A stretch of 64,000 nt of DNA, taken from the NCBI RefSeq assembly GCF_010671605.1, contig NZ_JAABOO010000001.1:1054001-1118000 (forward strand), written 5' to 3'. The position numbers were made by a program, and so were the translations under genes. Below the pieces are notes generated by a model, which ran no database searches, was not told the origin of the DNA, and was given only the letters and a program-made list of their open reading frames with translations. Source of the DNA: Leptobacterium flavescens (GTDB lineage: Bacteria; Bacteroidota; Bacteroidia; Flavobacteriales; Flavobacteriaceae). Position 1 is the stretch's first letter. Each line of letters opens with the position of its first letter. This document shows, piece by piece, positions 1 through 9,237 of this stretch.

Positions 1-489
1 AGAGTAAGTTATACGGAAGCGATTGATATATTAAAACAGTCCAAACCAAACAAGAAAAAGAAGTTCCAGTATGTTATAGAAGACTGGGGTGCTGACCTTC
101 AGAGTGAGCACGAGCGTTATCTTGTGGAAAAACACTTTAAATGCCCGGTAATCCTCTTTGATTATCCGGCAGATATCAAGGCGTTCTATATGCGATTAAA
201 TGAGGATGAAAAAACGGTTCGGGCTATGGATATCCTTTTCCCTGGTATCGGAGAGATCGTAGGAGGTTCTCAGCGTGAAGAGCGTTATGATGTACTTCTG
301 AAAAAGATCCAGGAACTGGATATAGATGAAGAAGAACTGTGGTGGTATCTGGACCTGAGAAAATTCGGAACAGCGGTACACAGTGGTTTCGGACTTGGTT
401 TTGAGCGCCTGGTGCAGTTTACTACAGGAATGACGAACATACGTGATGTAATTCCATTTCCGAGAACACCTCAGAGTGCGGAGTTTTAA
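1..489 (+). CDS. asnS: Asparagine--tRNA ligase, C-terminal part (5' end outside the window)
   Basis: The frame is open from the first base, so the gene begins before the window; about 162 C-terminal residues are visible. It charges tRNA-Asn with asparagine in the cytoplasm. The visible part is the end of a class II synthetase catalytic domain: a CPVILFDYP segment, a [14 protein letters not shown] segment typical of AsnRS, and class II motif 3 (GFGLGFERL) with the ATP-binding arginine. It ends with the usual short tail after [12 protein letters not shown] hairpin terminator follows at once, and the next gene is convergent. Nothing looks damaged. AspRS is the nearest alternative, but the EIVGGSQRE block favours AsnRS. 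Confidence 0.95.
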   Translation, partial: RVSYTEAIDILKQSKPNKKKKFQYVIEDWGADLQSEHERYLVEKHFKCPVILFDYPADIKAFYMRLNEDEKTVRAMDILFPGIGEIVGGSQREERYDVLLKKIQELDIDEEELWWYLDLRKFGTAVHSGFGLGFERLVQFTTGMTNIRDVIPFPRTPQSAEF

Positions 490-511
490 GAAAACATATT
501 TTATAAAGAAG

Positions 512-537
512 GGCCATCTGAAAAGGATGGTTTTTTT
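512..537 (+). terminator. Intrinsic terminator of asnS
   Basis: The arms CCATC (514-518) and GATGG (525-529) enclose a short loop and are followed by seven T. The hairpin lies 23 bases after the asnS stop and touches the stop codon of the convergent regulator gene, so asnS is insulated from the array. Confidence 0.75.
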
Positions 538-2251
538 ATTTTATAGACAAACCTTTCTCCAACTGCTTGATAAAATACGAAGGATAAATACCTGTGCGCT
601 TAAAGAAAGCTTTTGAAAAAGATTCCGTACTGTTAAAGCCCACTTCTTCGGCTATCCCTTTTACAGAATACAAACGGAATTGCTTATTGGTTTTTAACTG
701 CTCTACCGTATAATCTATACGTAAGTCATTAATATAATTACTGAAATTCTTTTGTTCGTAGTGGTTGATGACTTTGGACAAATAATTGGAATTGGTATGT
801 AGTTTTTTAGATAAACTGTTTAAGGAAATGGATGGATCCAGGAATTCGTTTTGTTGCTCAAAAGCATTTAACCCACCAATAATCTTTTTAATAAGTTCTT
901 CCGATATGTCCTTTATCCCCTGCTCCTCGGTTTTGGTTTTTACATCAATTATTTTATCCCCCTGCTCAGTTCCCTGCATCAGGTAACCGAATTTCTTTTT
1001 ATAGATATGTTGTTTTCGGTAATAGTAAAGAAACAAACTACCCGAAAGCAGGAATAGCAAACTCAAAATTACTATCCCATTATTACTTTGTGTTTTTTTT
1101 GTTTGCAGACTTCTTATCAATTTATCCTTCTCGGCAGTCAATTGAGGGATATCGTATTCTTTAGTAATATTGGAACTCAGGTAAATAAAATTGGCATCCA
1201 GAATGCTATCTGCTGCCAGGAGTTTATCTATATATTTTAACTGGTTTTCTGTATCTCCTTTTTCTTTATAATAATCAATAAATGCCTGATAGACTTCCGG
1301 TAATTCACGAACAGGATCTTTATGGATTTCATATATAGAATCCAGTTTCTTGAAATGGGATATAGCTTCTTCTTTATTGTTCAAATCTCTGGCAATTCTT
1401 CCTTTATACAAATAGTAATTTATTCTGGAATTCTGACCGTCATCATTAAAAAATGCTTTGTCTAAACTATCTACGGCGGCTTTATGATTACCCTTGTAGT
1501 ACTCATTATAACCACTTAAACTTACAAATTTGTAATATTCAAATGTATCCTTCAACTTTAAACTCTCACTTATTCCTTTTACAATATATGCAGTGGCTGA
1601 ATCGATATTTCTAAGGTTAATATAATTAGAAGATATATTTCCTAATGTGATCAAATAATACGTATGATCTTTATTATCATATGGGATATTTTTAGGGTCC
1701 TCTAAAGATTTTAAGAGTTTTTTATATCGAAGAATAGTATCTTTATGGTCGCCCAAAAAGGATTTTAAAGCTGCTATTGAATTTTCAATTAATAGTAGTC
1801 TGGCAGAATCATCATTTTCAACAGCATAGTCAATAGCAATTAGCAAATTCTTAAGTGATTCTCTGTAATATCCTAGCTGATATTGGCGAACCCCTTTAAT
1901 ATAGAAAGCATCTCCTGGATATGAATTGTGTTTAATCTCTCTTGTTAGAGAAATTATACTATCAGCATACTGAATTCCAATCTTCGGGTTTGAAATAGCA
2001 CCAAGCTGAGTATATGCATTTGCTATTCGTATAGTGTCATTGTTTTCTTTTCCTTTCTCCAAATAAGCTTGTGCAAAAACAACCGCTTTAGAAGAATCGC
2101 TTTCAAATTTTAAATAGGCTGCATAAATCTCTGTATAGTTTAACTTCTTAAGAGAATCTATAATTCCTTGTTGGCTTCTTTCCTGAGAAAACAAAGGAGA
2201 GTTATCAAAAAGAAAAAGAATTAAAAAAACGGGGGTAATACGAAAACGCAT
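536..2251 (-). CDS. TPR - transmembrane - AraC-type HTH regulator, array copy 1 (most downstream)
   Basis: 571 aa. The N-terminus is a signal peptide (MRFRITPVFLILFLF, cleavage near FSQ). Residues about 25-385 are helical TPR-like repeats expected in the periplasm. One membrane helix lies at about 392-412 (GIVILSLLFLLSG), followed by a basic YRKQ stop. Residues about 475-565 form an AraC/HTH_18 DNA-binding domain. This architecture suggests a one-component membrane regulator that reads an extracytoplasmic signal directly at DNA; the ligand cannot be read from the sequence. It is the last of seven tandem paralogs, 56 bp downstream of copy 2. Residues 1-38 closely resemble copies 5 and 7 (ITPVFL...FSQERSQQ), and the last ~90 residues are almost identical to copies 2, 6 and 7. 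It ends two bases from the asnS terminator. Paralogy and topology are clear; function is inferred. Confidence 0.9.
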   Translation of the reverse strand: MRFRITPVFLILFLFDNSPLFSQERSQQGIIDSLKKLNYTEIYAAYLKFESDSSKAVVFAQAYLEKGKENNDTIRIANAYTQLGAISNPKIGIQYADSIISLTREIKHNSYPGDAFYIKGVRQYQLGYYRESLKNLLIAIDYAVENDDSARLLLIENSIAALKSFLGDHKDTILRYKKLLKSLEDPKNIPYDNKDHTYYLITLGNISSNYINLRNIDSATAYIVKGISESLKLKDTFEYYKFVSLSGYNEYYKGNHKAAVDSLDKAFFNDDGQNSRINYYLYKGRIARDLNNKEEAISHFKKLDSIYEIHKDPVRELPEVYQAFIDYYKEKGDTENQLKYIDKLLAADSILDANFIYLSSNITKEYDIPQLTAEKDKLIRSLQTKKTQSNNGIVILSLLFLLSGSLFLYYYRKQHIYKKKFGYLMQGTEQGDKIIDVKTKTEEQGIKDISEELIKKIIGGLNAFEQQNEFLDPSISLNSLSKKLHTNSNYLSKVINHYEQKNFSNYINDLRIDYTVEQLKTNKQFRLYSVKGIAEEVGFNSTESFSKAFFKRTGIYPSYFIKQLEKGLSIK

Positions 2252-2307
2252 AATATGTGTTTTGGAATTAGTCGGGAATAAGATATTTTACTTTAAGAAA
2301 TTTTATT

Positions 2308-3996
2308 TCAGGCCTGTTGTTTTCTCAATTGCCTGATAAAATATGAAGGGTAAATCCCGGTACGTTTAAAGAAGGCTTTTGAAAAAGATTCGGTACTGTT
2401 AAAACCCACCTCTTCGGCTATTCCTTTTACCGAATATAAACGGAATTGCTTGTTGGTCTTTAGTTGCTCTACTGTATAATCTATACGTAAGTCATTAATA
2501 TAATTACTGAAGTTCTTTTGTTCGTAGTGGTTGATGACTTTGGACAAATAATTGGAATTCGTATGTAGCTTTTTGGATAAGCTGTTTAATGTAATGGATG
2601 GATCAAGGAATTCATTCTTTTGTTCAAAGGCTTTTAACCCATCGACGATCCTTCTAATGAGTTCTTCCGATATACCATTTATCCTCTGATTCGCCGATTT
2701 GGCTTTTGCATCCGCTATTTTACCTTCCTGCATCAGGTAACCGAATTTCCTTTTATAGATACGTTGTTTTCGATAATAGTAAAAGAATAATCCTCCGAAC
2801 AGCAGGAACAGTAAACTCAAAATTACTATCCCATTATTACTTTGTGCTTTTTTCGTTTGCAAACTTCTTATCAATTCATCTTTCTCCGCAGTCAATTGAG
2901 GGATATCGTATTCTTTAGCAATATTGGTATTCAGGTAATTAAAATTAGCGTCTATTACACTATCTGCTGTAAGGAGCTTATCTATATATTTTAACTGGCT
3001 TTGGGTATCTCCCTTTTCTCTGTAGTAATTAACAAAAGTCCAGTAAACTTCCGGTAACTCCCGTACCGGGTCTTGATGTAACTCATAAATGGAATCTAAT
3101 CTCTCAAAATTAACAATTGCATTTTCAATATCACCGGTATTCCTGGCTATTCTTCCTTTGTACAAATAGTAGTTTATTCTGGAGTTTTGATCTTCATCGA
3201 ACGGAAAAGCTTTATCCAAACTATCGTTTGCCTTATCATATTCTTTTTTTAAATACATCCCAACCCCACTATTAGCTACGAAATCATAATAACTAAGAGT
3301 GTCCTTAAATTCTAAACTTTTTAAAATTCCTTTGTTGATAATCGTTAATGCAGAATCAGGCTCATTTAATGACAAATAATTTAAAGATAAATTATTTAAT
3401 GTTCTAAGGTAATCTTCTTTATAATCATCAGTATCATTCCTTTTTTGAATTATGTCTAATATCTCTTTTGAAATTGCCAGGCTTTCCAAAAAATTACCTG
3501 AAATACTCTTTAATTGGCCTATAGCTTCCTTAACAGTTAACAATTGCTTTTCATTGTTGTTTATATCAGCATACTTTTGTGCAATTAAAAGGTTTTCTAA
3601 TGATGCACTATAGTTTCCCAGGTAATATAGCAGAGTTCCCTTGAGAAGATAACCATCTCCCGGATACAGCTTATGTTTAATTTTACCAGTTAAATTAATT
3701 ATACTGTCAGCATATCGAACTCCAATATCAAAATCTAATAACAAGATAAATTGGGTATATGCATTTGCTATTCTTATAGTATCATTCTCTTCTTTTCCTT
3801 TTTCCAGGTAGGCTTGAGAGTAGATAATAGCTATCGAAGGCTTATTTTCAAATTTTAATTGAGAGCTATAAATTTCCTTATAACTCAGTTTTTTGAGAGA
3901 ATCAAGAATTTTATCTTTTCTTTTATTCTGTGCCAAGCATATTTGACTGAAAACAAGAAAAACGCAAATGAATTTGCAAAACTTTACAATACTCAT
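2308..3996 (-). CDS. TPR - transmembrane - AraC-type HTH regulator, array copy 2
   Basis: 562 aa. The signal peptide MSIVKFCKFICVFLVFSQICLAQ is unrelated to that of copy 1. A TPR region with SLENLL and NYYLYKGRIAR repeats is followed by a membrane helix at about 389-409 and a C-terminal HTH. Its start codon lies inside the end of copy 3 (4-bp overlap), which indicates translational coupling and a common transcript. The cytoplasmic linker between helix and HTH is shorter than in copies 1 and 7. The DNA-binding segment from NSNYLSKVINHYEQ to GIYPSYFI is residue-for-residue the same as in copies 1 and 7, while the first ~250 residues share only the TPR pattern. The signal sensed is unknown. Confidence 0.9.
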   Translation of the reverse strand: MSIVKFCKFICVFLVFSQICLAQNKRKDKILDSLKKLSYKEIYSSQLKFENKPSIAIIYSQAYLEKGKEENDTIRIANAYTQFILLLDFDIGVRYADSIINLTGKIKHKLYPGDGYLLKGTLLYYLGNYSASLENLLIAQKYADINNNEKQLLTVKEAIGQLKSISGNFLESLAISKEILDIIQKRNDTDDYKEDYLRTLNNLSLNYLSLNEPDSALTIINKGILKSLEFKDTLSYYDFVANSGVGMYLKKEYDKANDSLDKAFPFDEDQNSRINYYLYKGRIARNTGDIENAIVNFERLDSIYELHQDPVRELPEVYWTFVNYYREKGDTQSQLKYIDKLLTADSVIDANFNYLNTNIAKEYDIPQLTAEKDELIRSLQTKKAQSNNGIVILSLLFLLFGGLFFYYYRKQRIYKRKFGYLMQEGKIADAKAKSANQRINGISEELIRRIVDGLKAFEQKNEFLDPSITLNSLSKKLHTNSNYLSKVINHYEQKNFSNYINDLRIDYTVEQLKTNKQFRLYSVKGIAEEVGFNSTESFSKAFFKRTGIYPSYFIRQLRKQQA

Positions 3997-5711
3997 TTTG
4001 TAATGATTTGTTTCTCTAATTCCTTTACAAAATATGAAGGGTAAATACCGGTTCGTTTATAAAAAGCTTTAGAAAAGGATTCTGCATTATTAAAGCCTAT
4101 TTCTTCTGCTATTCCCTTTATAGAGTACAAACGAAATTGCCTGTTGGTCTTTAATTGTTCTACTGTATAATCTATTCTCAGGTCGTTAATGTAATTACTG
4201 AAGTTTTTCTGTTCGTAGTGATTTATAATTTTGGATAAATAATTGGAATTGGTATGTAGCTTTTTGGACATACTGTTTAAGGTAAGTGAAGGGTCCAGGA
4301 ATTTATTTTGCTGCTCAAAATCCCTAAGTCTATCTATTATCTTTTTAATGATCTCTTCAGATATACCTGTTATACCTAGCGGCTTGGTTTTAACCTCATC
4401 CGAAACAAAGGTTTTCACGCCACTCTTTTGGTCATTCATCAGATAACCAAATTTTCTCTTAAAAGCTCGCTGTTTCCGGTAATAATAATAAAACAAGCTA
4501 CCGGAAACAAGGAGTAAAACACCCAAAACACCTATTTTAATATAATTTTGCTCTTTCTCTTTTTCTAATCTGCCGATCAAAGTTTCTTTTTGAGAAACAA
4601 TTTGTGGAATATCGTATTTCTTCGTAATATTAGTGCTTAAATAAGTAAAGTTAGCATCCAGAATACTATCTACGGTTAAGAGTTTGTCTACGTATTTTAA
4701 TTGATTTTCAACATCCCCTTTTTCTTTATAATAATTAATAAAGGTTTGGTACACTTCAGTTAGCTCACGAACAGGATCTTTATAAACTTCATATATAGAA
4801 TCCAATTTCTGAAAATGAGATATCGCTTCTTCTATATTGTTCAGATCTTTGGCTATTCTTCCTTTATACAGGTAGTGATTGATCCTGGAATTTTGATCAG
4901 CCATAACCAAAAAAGCCTTATTTAGACTATCCAAAGCAGCTTTATAATTTCCTTTATAATATTCATTATAGCCACTGGTACTCACAAAATCATAATATCT
5001 CAGGGAATCCTCTAACGCTATGCTTTCCAATATTCCTTTTTTGATATAAATATCCGCAGAATCCAGTTTTTTTAATTGAATAAAAGAAGAAGATAAATTA
5101 GATATCGCCGCAAGATAATTTACTCTGTCCTTTATCTTATAATCCGTCTGAGATTCAATAAACTCAAGATCTTCCAAGTGTAATTGATGAGCTTCTTCAT
5201 AAAAACCGCATACTGTTCTAAGTGAAGCCAAATTATGCTTTATTTCCCGTTGGATTTTTAAATTCTCATTTTTAACGGCGAATTCATATGCTTTTAAATA
5301 AAAATCCAATGCTTTGTTATAAGCTCCGAAATAATAGGCCCAATATCCCTTATTAGCATATCCTACTGCCGGGTATCTTTCATTTTGTTTATTTCTCGTA
5401 ACCAATATAATACTATCGGCATACTGTTGTTCTTTTTCAGGATCTGAAATACGCCCCAACCAATGAAATCCTGCAGCTATTTTTAAAGAATCATTGTTTT
5501 TTTTGGCTTTATATAAATATGCGGTGATATAATCATGAGCCTTAGTGGCATCCTCATATCTAAAATAATGGTATTTTTCCAAAAGTTCTTCATAACCCTT
5601 GGCCAACAAAGAGTCTGATGCTTTATTCTGGATTTTAATCTGGCTAAAGCCAATATTTACTATTAAAAAACACAGGCAAACCAGTATGTTTCCAACGCGT
5701 TTCATCTTCAT
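3993..5711 (-). CDS. TPR - transmembrane - AraC-type HTH regulator, array copy 3
   Basis: 572 aa. A signal peptide (MKMKRVGNILVCLCFLIVNIGFSQ) precedes a TPR domain that carries its own motifs (HWLGRISDPEKEQQYADSI, KGYWAYYFGAYNKAL). The membrane helix near residues 395-413 is followed by YYYYRKQ. The HTH is slightly more divergent than in copies 1, 2 and 7: NSMSKKL for NSLSKKL, IKGIAEEIGFNNAES for VKGIAEEVGFNSTES, and FYKRTG for FFKRTG. It may therefore have escaped the most recent homogenisation. It overlaps copy 2 by 4 bp and lies 42 bp after copy 4. The start is the first of two close Met codons; the second (MKR) is equally possible. Confidence 0.9.
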   Translation of the reverse strand: MKMKRVGNILVCLCFLIVNIGFSQIKIQNKASDSLLAKGYEELLEKYHYFRYEDATKAHDYITAYLYKAKKNNDSLKIAAGFHWLGRISDPEKEQQYADSIILVTRNKQNERYPAVGYANKGYWAYYFGAYNKALDFYLKAYEFAVKNENLKIQREIKHNLASLRTVCGFYEEAHQLHLEDLEFIESQTDYKIKDRVNYLAAISNLSSSFIQLKKLDSADIYIKKGILESIALEDSLRYYDFVSTSGYNEYYKGNYKAALDSLNKAFLVMADQNSRINHYLYKGRIAKDLNNIEEAISHFQKLDSIYEVYKDPVRELTEVYQTFINYYKEKGDVENQLKYVDKLLTVDSILDANFTYLSTNITKKYDIPQIVSQKETLIGRLEKEKEQNYIKIGVLGVLLLVSGSLFYYYYRKQRAFKRKFGYLMNDQKSGVKTFVSDEVKTKPLGITGISEEIIKKIIDRLRDFEQQNKFLDPSLTLNSMSKKLHTNSNYLSKIINHYEQKNFSNYINDLRIDYTVEQLKTNRQFRLYSIKGIAEEIGFNNAESFSKAFYKRTGIYPSYFVKELEKQIITK

Positions 5712-5753
5712 TTAAATTCAATCGTTAAATATAGTCTTTTTCACAAATTACCA

Positions 5754-7466
5754 TCATCCTTTCATTAATTGCTTTATAAAATAAGAAGGATAGATCCCGG
5801 TACGTTTAAAGAAGGCTTTTGAAAAAGACTCCGTACTCTTAAAGCCCACTTCTTCGGCTATTCCCTTTACAGAGTATAAACGGAATTGTTTGTTAGCTTT
5901 AAACTGCTCTACGGTATAATCTATTCGTAAACCATTAATATAATTGCTAAAGTTTTTCTGTTCGTAGTAGTTTATTACTTTGGATAAATAATTGGAATTC
6001 GTATGTAGCTTTTTGGATAAGCTGTTTAAAGTAATGGATGGGTCCAGGAATTCATTCTTTTGTTCAAAGGCATTTAACCCACCTATAATCTTTTTAATGA
6101 GTTCTTCAGATATTCCTTTTATTCCTTCGTCCTCAACTTTTATTTTTGTTTCGGTCAACTGAAAACTTTTAGCCTCTTTCCTTGATTCCTGCATCAGGTA
6201 ACCAAATTTCTTTTTATACATACGCTGTTTTCGATAATAGTAAAAGAATAATCCTCCGAATAGCAGGAACAAAAAACTCAGGATTATTATCCCATTCTTA
6301 CTTCGTGTTTTTTTCCTTTGCAAACTTCTTATCAACTTATCCTTCTCAGCGGTCAGTTGCGGAATATCATATTCTTTGGTGATATTGGTATTCAAGTAGT
6401 AAAAATTGGCATCCAGAACACTGTCTGCTGCAATCAATTTGTCCAAATATTTTAACTGGTTTTCCGTATCTCCTTTTTCTTTATAATAATTAATAAAGGT
6501 CTTGTACACTTCCGGTAACTCGCGAACAGGATCTTTATAAACTTCATATATAGAATCCAGTTTTTCGAAATGGGATATTGCCTCTTCTACATTGTTCAGA
6601 TCTCTGGCTATTTTTCCTTTATATAAGTAATAATTAATTCTCGCATTTTGATCATCATCAAATGGAAAAGCTTTATCCAGGCTATCCGAAGCTGCCCTAT
6701 AATTTCCTTTAAAATATTCATTATACCCACTTGAAGAGACAAAACTGTAATAACTTAAAGTATCATTCAATTTCAAACTTTCTTTAATTCCTCTTTTGAG
6801 AAAAATGTCTGCTGAATCCAATTTACTCAACTTGATATAACTCAACGAAATGTTTAATAACGTACCAATATAATCTGTGTTTTCATCGATCTCACTCGCT
6901 TTTTCTATATCACTAACTTTCCATCTCCCTACATCTTTTAATTCTTGTTTATGTATATCTAACGCTTCCTGGTCTTTCCCCATTTTACTTTTTAATGCAG
7001 CAATTGCACCGCGAATACTAAAAAACAGATATAAGTTATTATTATTTTCTGCATACTCCCTTGCTATTAAAAAGTCATTTAATGCAGCTTCATAACTTCC
7101 GGTATTATAAAGAAAAACTCCTCTTGAATGAAAAGCAATGGCAGGATAAACCGGGTGATCTTTAATATTTTTTGTTATCAGGATTATACTGTCCGCATAT
7201 TTCTTTTCTACATAATCATTTGTCAACATATTAAACCATTGGTACCCCCTTGCAATTTTAATAGTATCCCTGGCCTTTTTTGCTTTGTATAAATATGTAT
7301 TAGCATATTTTGCACATTTTATAGAATCCGGAAAGGCTTCCCAATATCCCTCTCTTAGTTCCTTATAATTTTTATTTAACAATGAATCCTGGATCTCCTG
7401 ACCATAAAAAGAATGGTTTGAAAAAACAAAAACAATAATGAATATTAATTTTTTTAAAAATATCAT
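5754..7466 (-). CDS. TPR - transmembrane - AraC-type HTH regulator, array copy 4
   Basis: 570 aa. It has a signal peptide (MIFLKKLIFIIVFVFSNHSFYGQ) and a divergent N-terminal half (EGYWEAFPDSIKCAKYANTYLYKAKKARD) followed by the conserved TPR block ending KLDSIYEVYKDPVRELPEVYKTF. The membrane helix is near residues 390-410 (GIIILSFLFLLFGGLFF). HTH substitutions are few (NYYEQ, INGLRIDY, QFKANKQ, GFKSTES). Its first codon follows the copy 5 stop by two bases, so reinitiation or coupling is likely. The stretch from DQNARINYYLYKGKIARDLNN onward matches copies 1, 5 and 7 far better than the first 240 residues do. Confidence 0.9.
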   Translation of the reverse strand: MIFLKKLIFIIVFVFSNHSFYGQEIQDSLLNKNYKELREGYWEAFPDSIKCAKYANTYLYKAKKARDTIKIARGYQWFNMLTNDYVEKKYADSIILITKNIKDHPVYPAIAFHSRGVFLYNTGSYEAALNDFLIAREYAENNNNLYLFFSIRGAIAALKSKMGKDQEALDIHKQELKDVGRWKVSDIEKASEIDENTDYIGTLLNISLSYIKLSKLDSADIFLKRGIKESLKLNDTLSYYSFVSSSGYNEYFKGNYRAASDSLDKAFPFDDDQNARINYYLYKGKIARDLNNVEEAISHFEKLDSIYEVYKDPVRELPEVYKTFINYYKEKGDTENQLKYLDKLIAADSVLDANFYYLNTNITKEYDIPQLTAEKDKLIRSLQRKKTRSKNGIIILSFLFLLFGGLFFYYYRKQRMYKKKFGYLMQESRKEAKSFQLTETKIKVEDEGIKGISEELIKKIIGGLNAFEQKNEFLDPSITLNSLSKKLHTNSNYLSKVINYYEQKNFSNYINGLRIDYTVEQFKANKQFRLYSVKGIAEEVGFKSTESFSKAFFKRTGIYPSYFIKQLMKG

Positions 7467-7468
7467 CC

Positions 7469-9172
7469 TTAGATTGATTCTTTTTCTAATCGTTTAATAA
7501 AATACGAAGGATGGATCCCGGTACGTTTAAAGAAGGCTTTTGAAAAAGACTCCGTACTGTTAAAGCCTACTTCTTCTGCTATTCCTTTTACAGAATATAA
7601 ACGAAACTGTTTGTTTGTTTTAAGCTGCTCCACGGCATAATCTATTCGTAAGTCATTAATATAATTGCTAAAGTTTTTCTGCTCATAGTGGTTGATGACT
7701 TTAGATAAACAATTGGAATTGGTATATAGTTTTTTGGATAAGCTGTTTAAAGTAATAGACGGATCAAGGAATTCATTTTGTTGCTCAAAAGCATTTAATC
7801 CACCGATGATCTTTTTAATAAGCTCTTCCGATATACCGGTTATTCCCTGATTCTCGGTTTTGGTTTTTGCATCGGTTATTTTACCTCTCTGCCGAGCTCC
7901 TTGCATCAGGTAACCAAATCTCCTTTTATAGGTACGTTGTTTTCGGTAGTAGTAAAAGAACAATCCTCCGGAAAGAAGGAGTAATAAACCTAAAACCACG
8001 AGGCCTATATTACTTTGCACTTTTTTGTTCTGCAAATGTTCAATTAGTTTATCCTTTTCAGCAACCAATTGGGGTATATCGTACTCCTTGGTAATATTGG
8101 TGTTCAGGAAGTTAAAATTAGCATCCAGAACACTATCTGCTGCAATCAATTTGTCCAAATATATTAACTGATTTCCCATGTCTCCTTTTTCTTTATAATA
8201 ATCAATAAAGGTTCTGTAAACTTCGGGTAACGCACGAATGGGATCTTTATGGATCTCATAAATAGAATCCAGTTTCTTAAAATGAGATATGGCTTCTTCA
8301 GTATTATTAAGATCTCTGGCAATCCTTCCTTTATATAAGTAATAATTAATTCTCGCATTTTGATCATCATTATACGGAAAAGCTTTATCCAAACTGTCTA
8401 TAGCAGCTTTATAATTTCCCTTAAAATATTCATTATAAGCACTTGTACTTATTAACCTATAGTAATTTAAAGTGTCTTTATATCTTATACATTCTACAAT
8501 CCCTTTATTTATAAAATATTCTGCTGAATCAGTTTTTTTTAAATTGATATAAGTACTTGAAACATTATGCAATGCATCCATATACTCAAAAAAGGTCGAA
8601 GAGTTTTTGTTTTTATTTGCCTCTAATAAATAATATATCTTTTTATGGCTTTCTAATGAACTTGCATGCTGGCCAATAACATTTTTAATAGCTGCCATGG
8701 ATTGTTTCACATAATTGATTTGCCAAGAATTGTTATTTTCCAATGCATAGTTATTTACTATTATTAGATTTTTAAATGAATTAATATAATCTCCAGCGTT
8801 ATATTGAAGATATGATTTCAAAATATATCCTCTTGCTGGATATGATTTGGTATTTATATTTGACGTAATTAGAAGAACACTATCAGCATATTTCATACCT
8901 ATCTCAAATTTAGAGATGTCTCCTAATTGCATATACGCATTTGCCGTATGAATTGTATCCTTATCATTTTTTGCTTTCTCTAGATATGCGCTTGAATATA
9001 AAAAAGCATTTAAGGTATCATAAATATTATTGTTATATAACAATTTTAGTTCATCATAGGATTTTTGCTTTAGAGAATCTATAATTTCCTGTTGACTTCT
9101 TTCCTGAGAAAACGAAAATTTAATAGTAAAAAGAAAAACAATTATAAAAACAGGGGTAATAAAAAAACGCAT
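7469..9172 (-). CDS. TPR - transmembrane - AraC-type HTH regulator, array copy 5
   Basis: About 567 aa from the Met at 9172. I chose this start because MRFFITPVFIIVFLFTIKFSFSQ is then a normal signal peptide aligning with copies 1 and 7; an in-frame upstream Met at 9196 would add eight polar residues. TPR repeats run to about residue 380, with a membrane helix (GLVVLGLLLLLSGGLFF) and basic RRFGYLM linker after it. The HTH carries private changes: YTNSNCLSKV, where others have HTNSNYLSKV, and DYAVEQ for DYTVEQ. The cysteine substitution lies in the first HTH helix region and could alter DNA binding. The gap to copy 4 is 2 bp. The linker resembles copy 7 (GxITDAKTKTENQGITGIS), suggesting recent duplication or exchange between them. 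Confidence 0.88.
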   Translation of the reverse strand: MRFFITPVFIIVFLFTIKFSFSQERSQQEIIDSLKQKSYDELKLLYNNNIYDTLNAFLYSSAYLEKAKNDKDTIHTANAYMQLGDISKFEIGMKYADSVLLITSNINTKSYPARGYILKSYLQYNAGDYINSFKNLIIVNNYALENNNSWQINYVKQSMAAIKNVIGQHASSLESHKKIYYLLEANKNKNSSTFFEYMDALHNVSSTYINLKKTDSAEYFINKGIVECIRYKDTLNYYRLISTSAYNEYFKGNYKAAIDSLDKAFPYNDDQNARINYYLYKGRIARDLNNTEEAISHFKKLDSIYEIHKDPIRALPEVYRTFIDYYKEKGDMGNQLIYLDKLIAADSVLDANFNFLNTNITKEYDIPQLVAEKDKLIEHLQNKKVQSNIGLVVLGLLLLLSGGLFFYYYRKQRTYKRRFGYLMQGARQRGKITDAKTKTENQGITGISEELIKKIIGGLNAFEQQNEFLDPSITLNSLSKKLYTNSNCLSKVINHYEQKNFSNYINDLRIDYAVEQLKTNKQFRLYSVKGIAEEVGFNSTESFSKAFFKRTGIHPSYFIKRLEKESI

Positions 9173-9237
9173 TATGAAAGTTTTGTAATTATTCAAACAT
9201 ATTCCAATATTATAGATCTTAAAATTTCATCTTAACT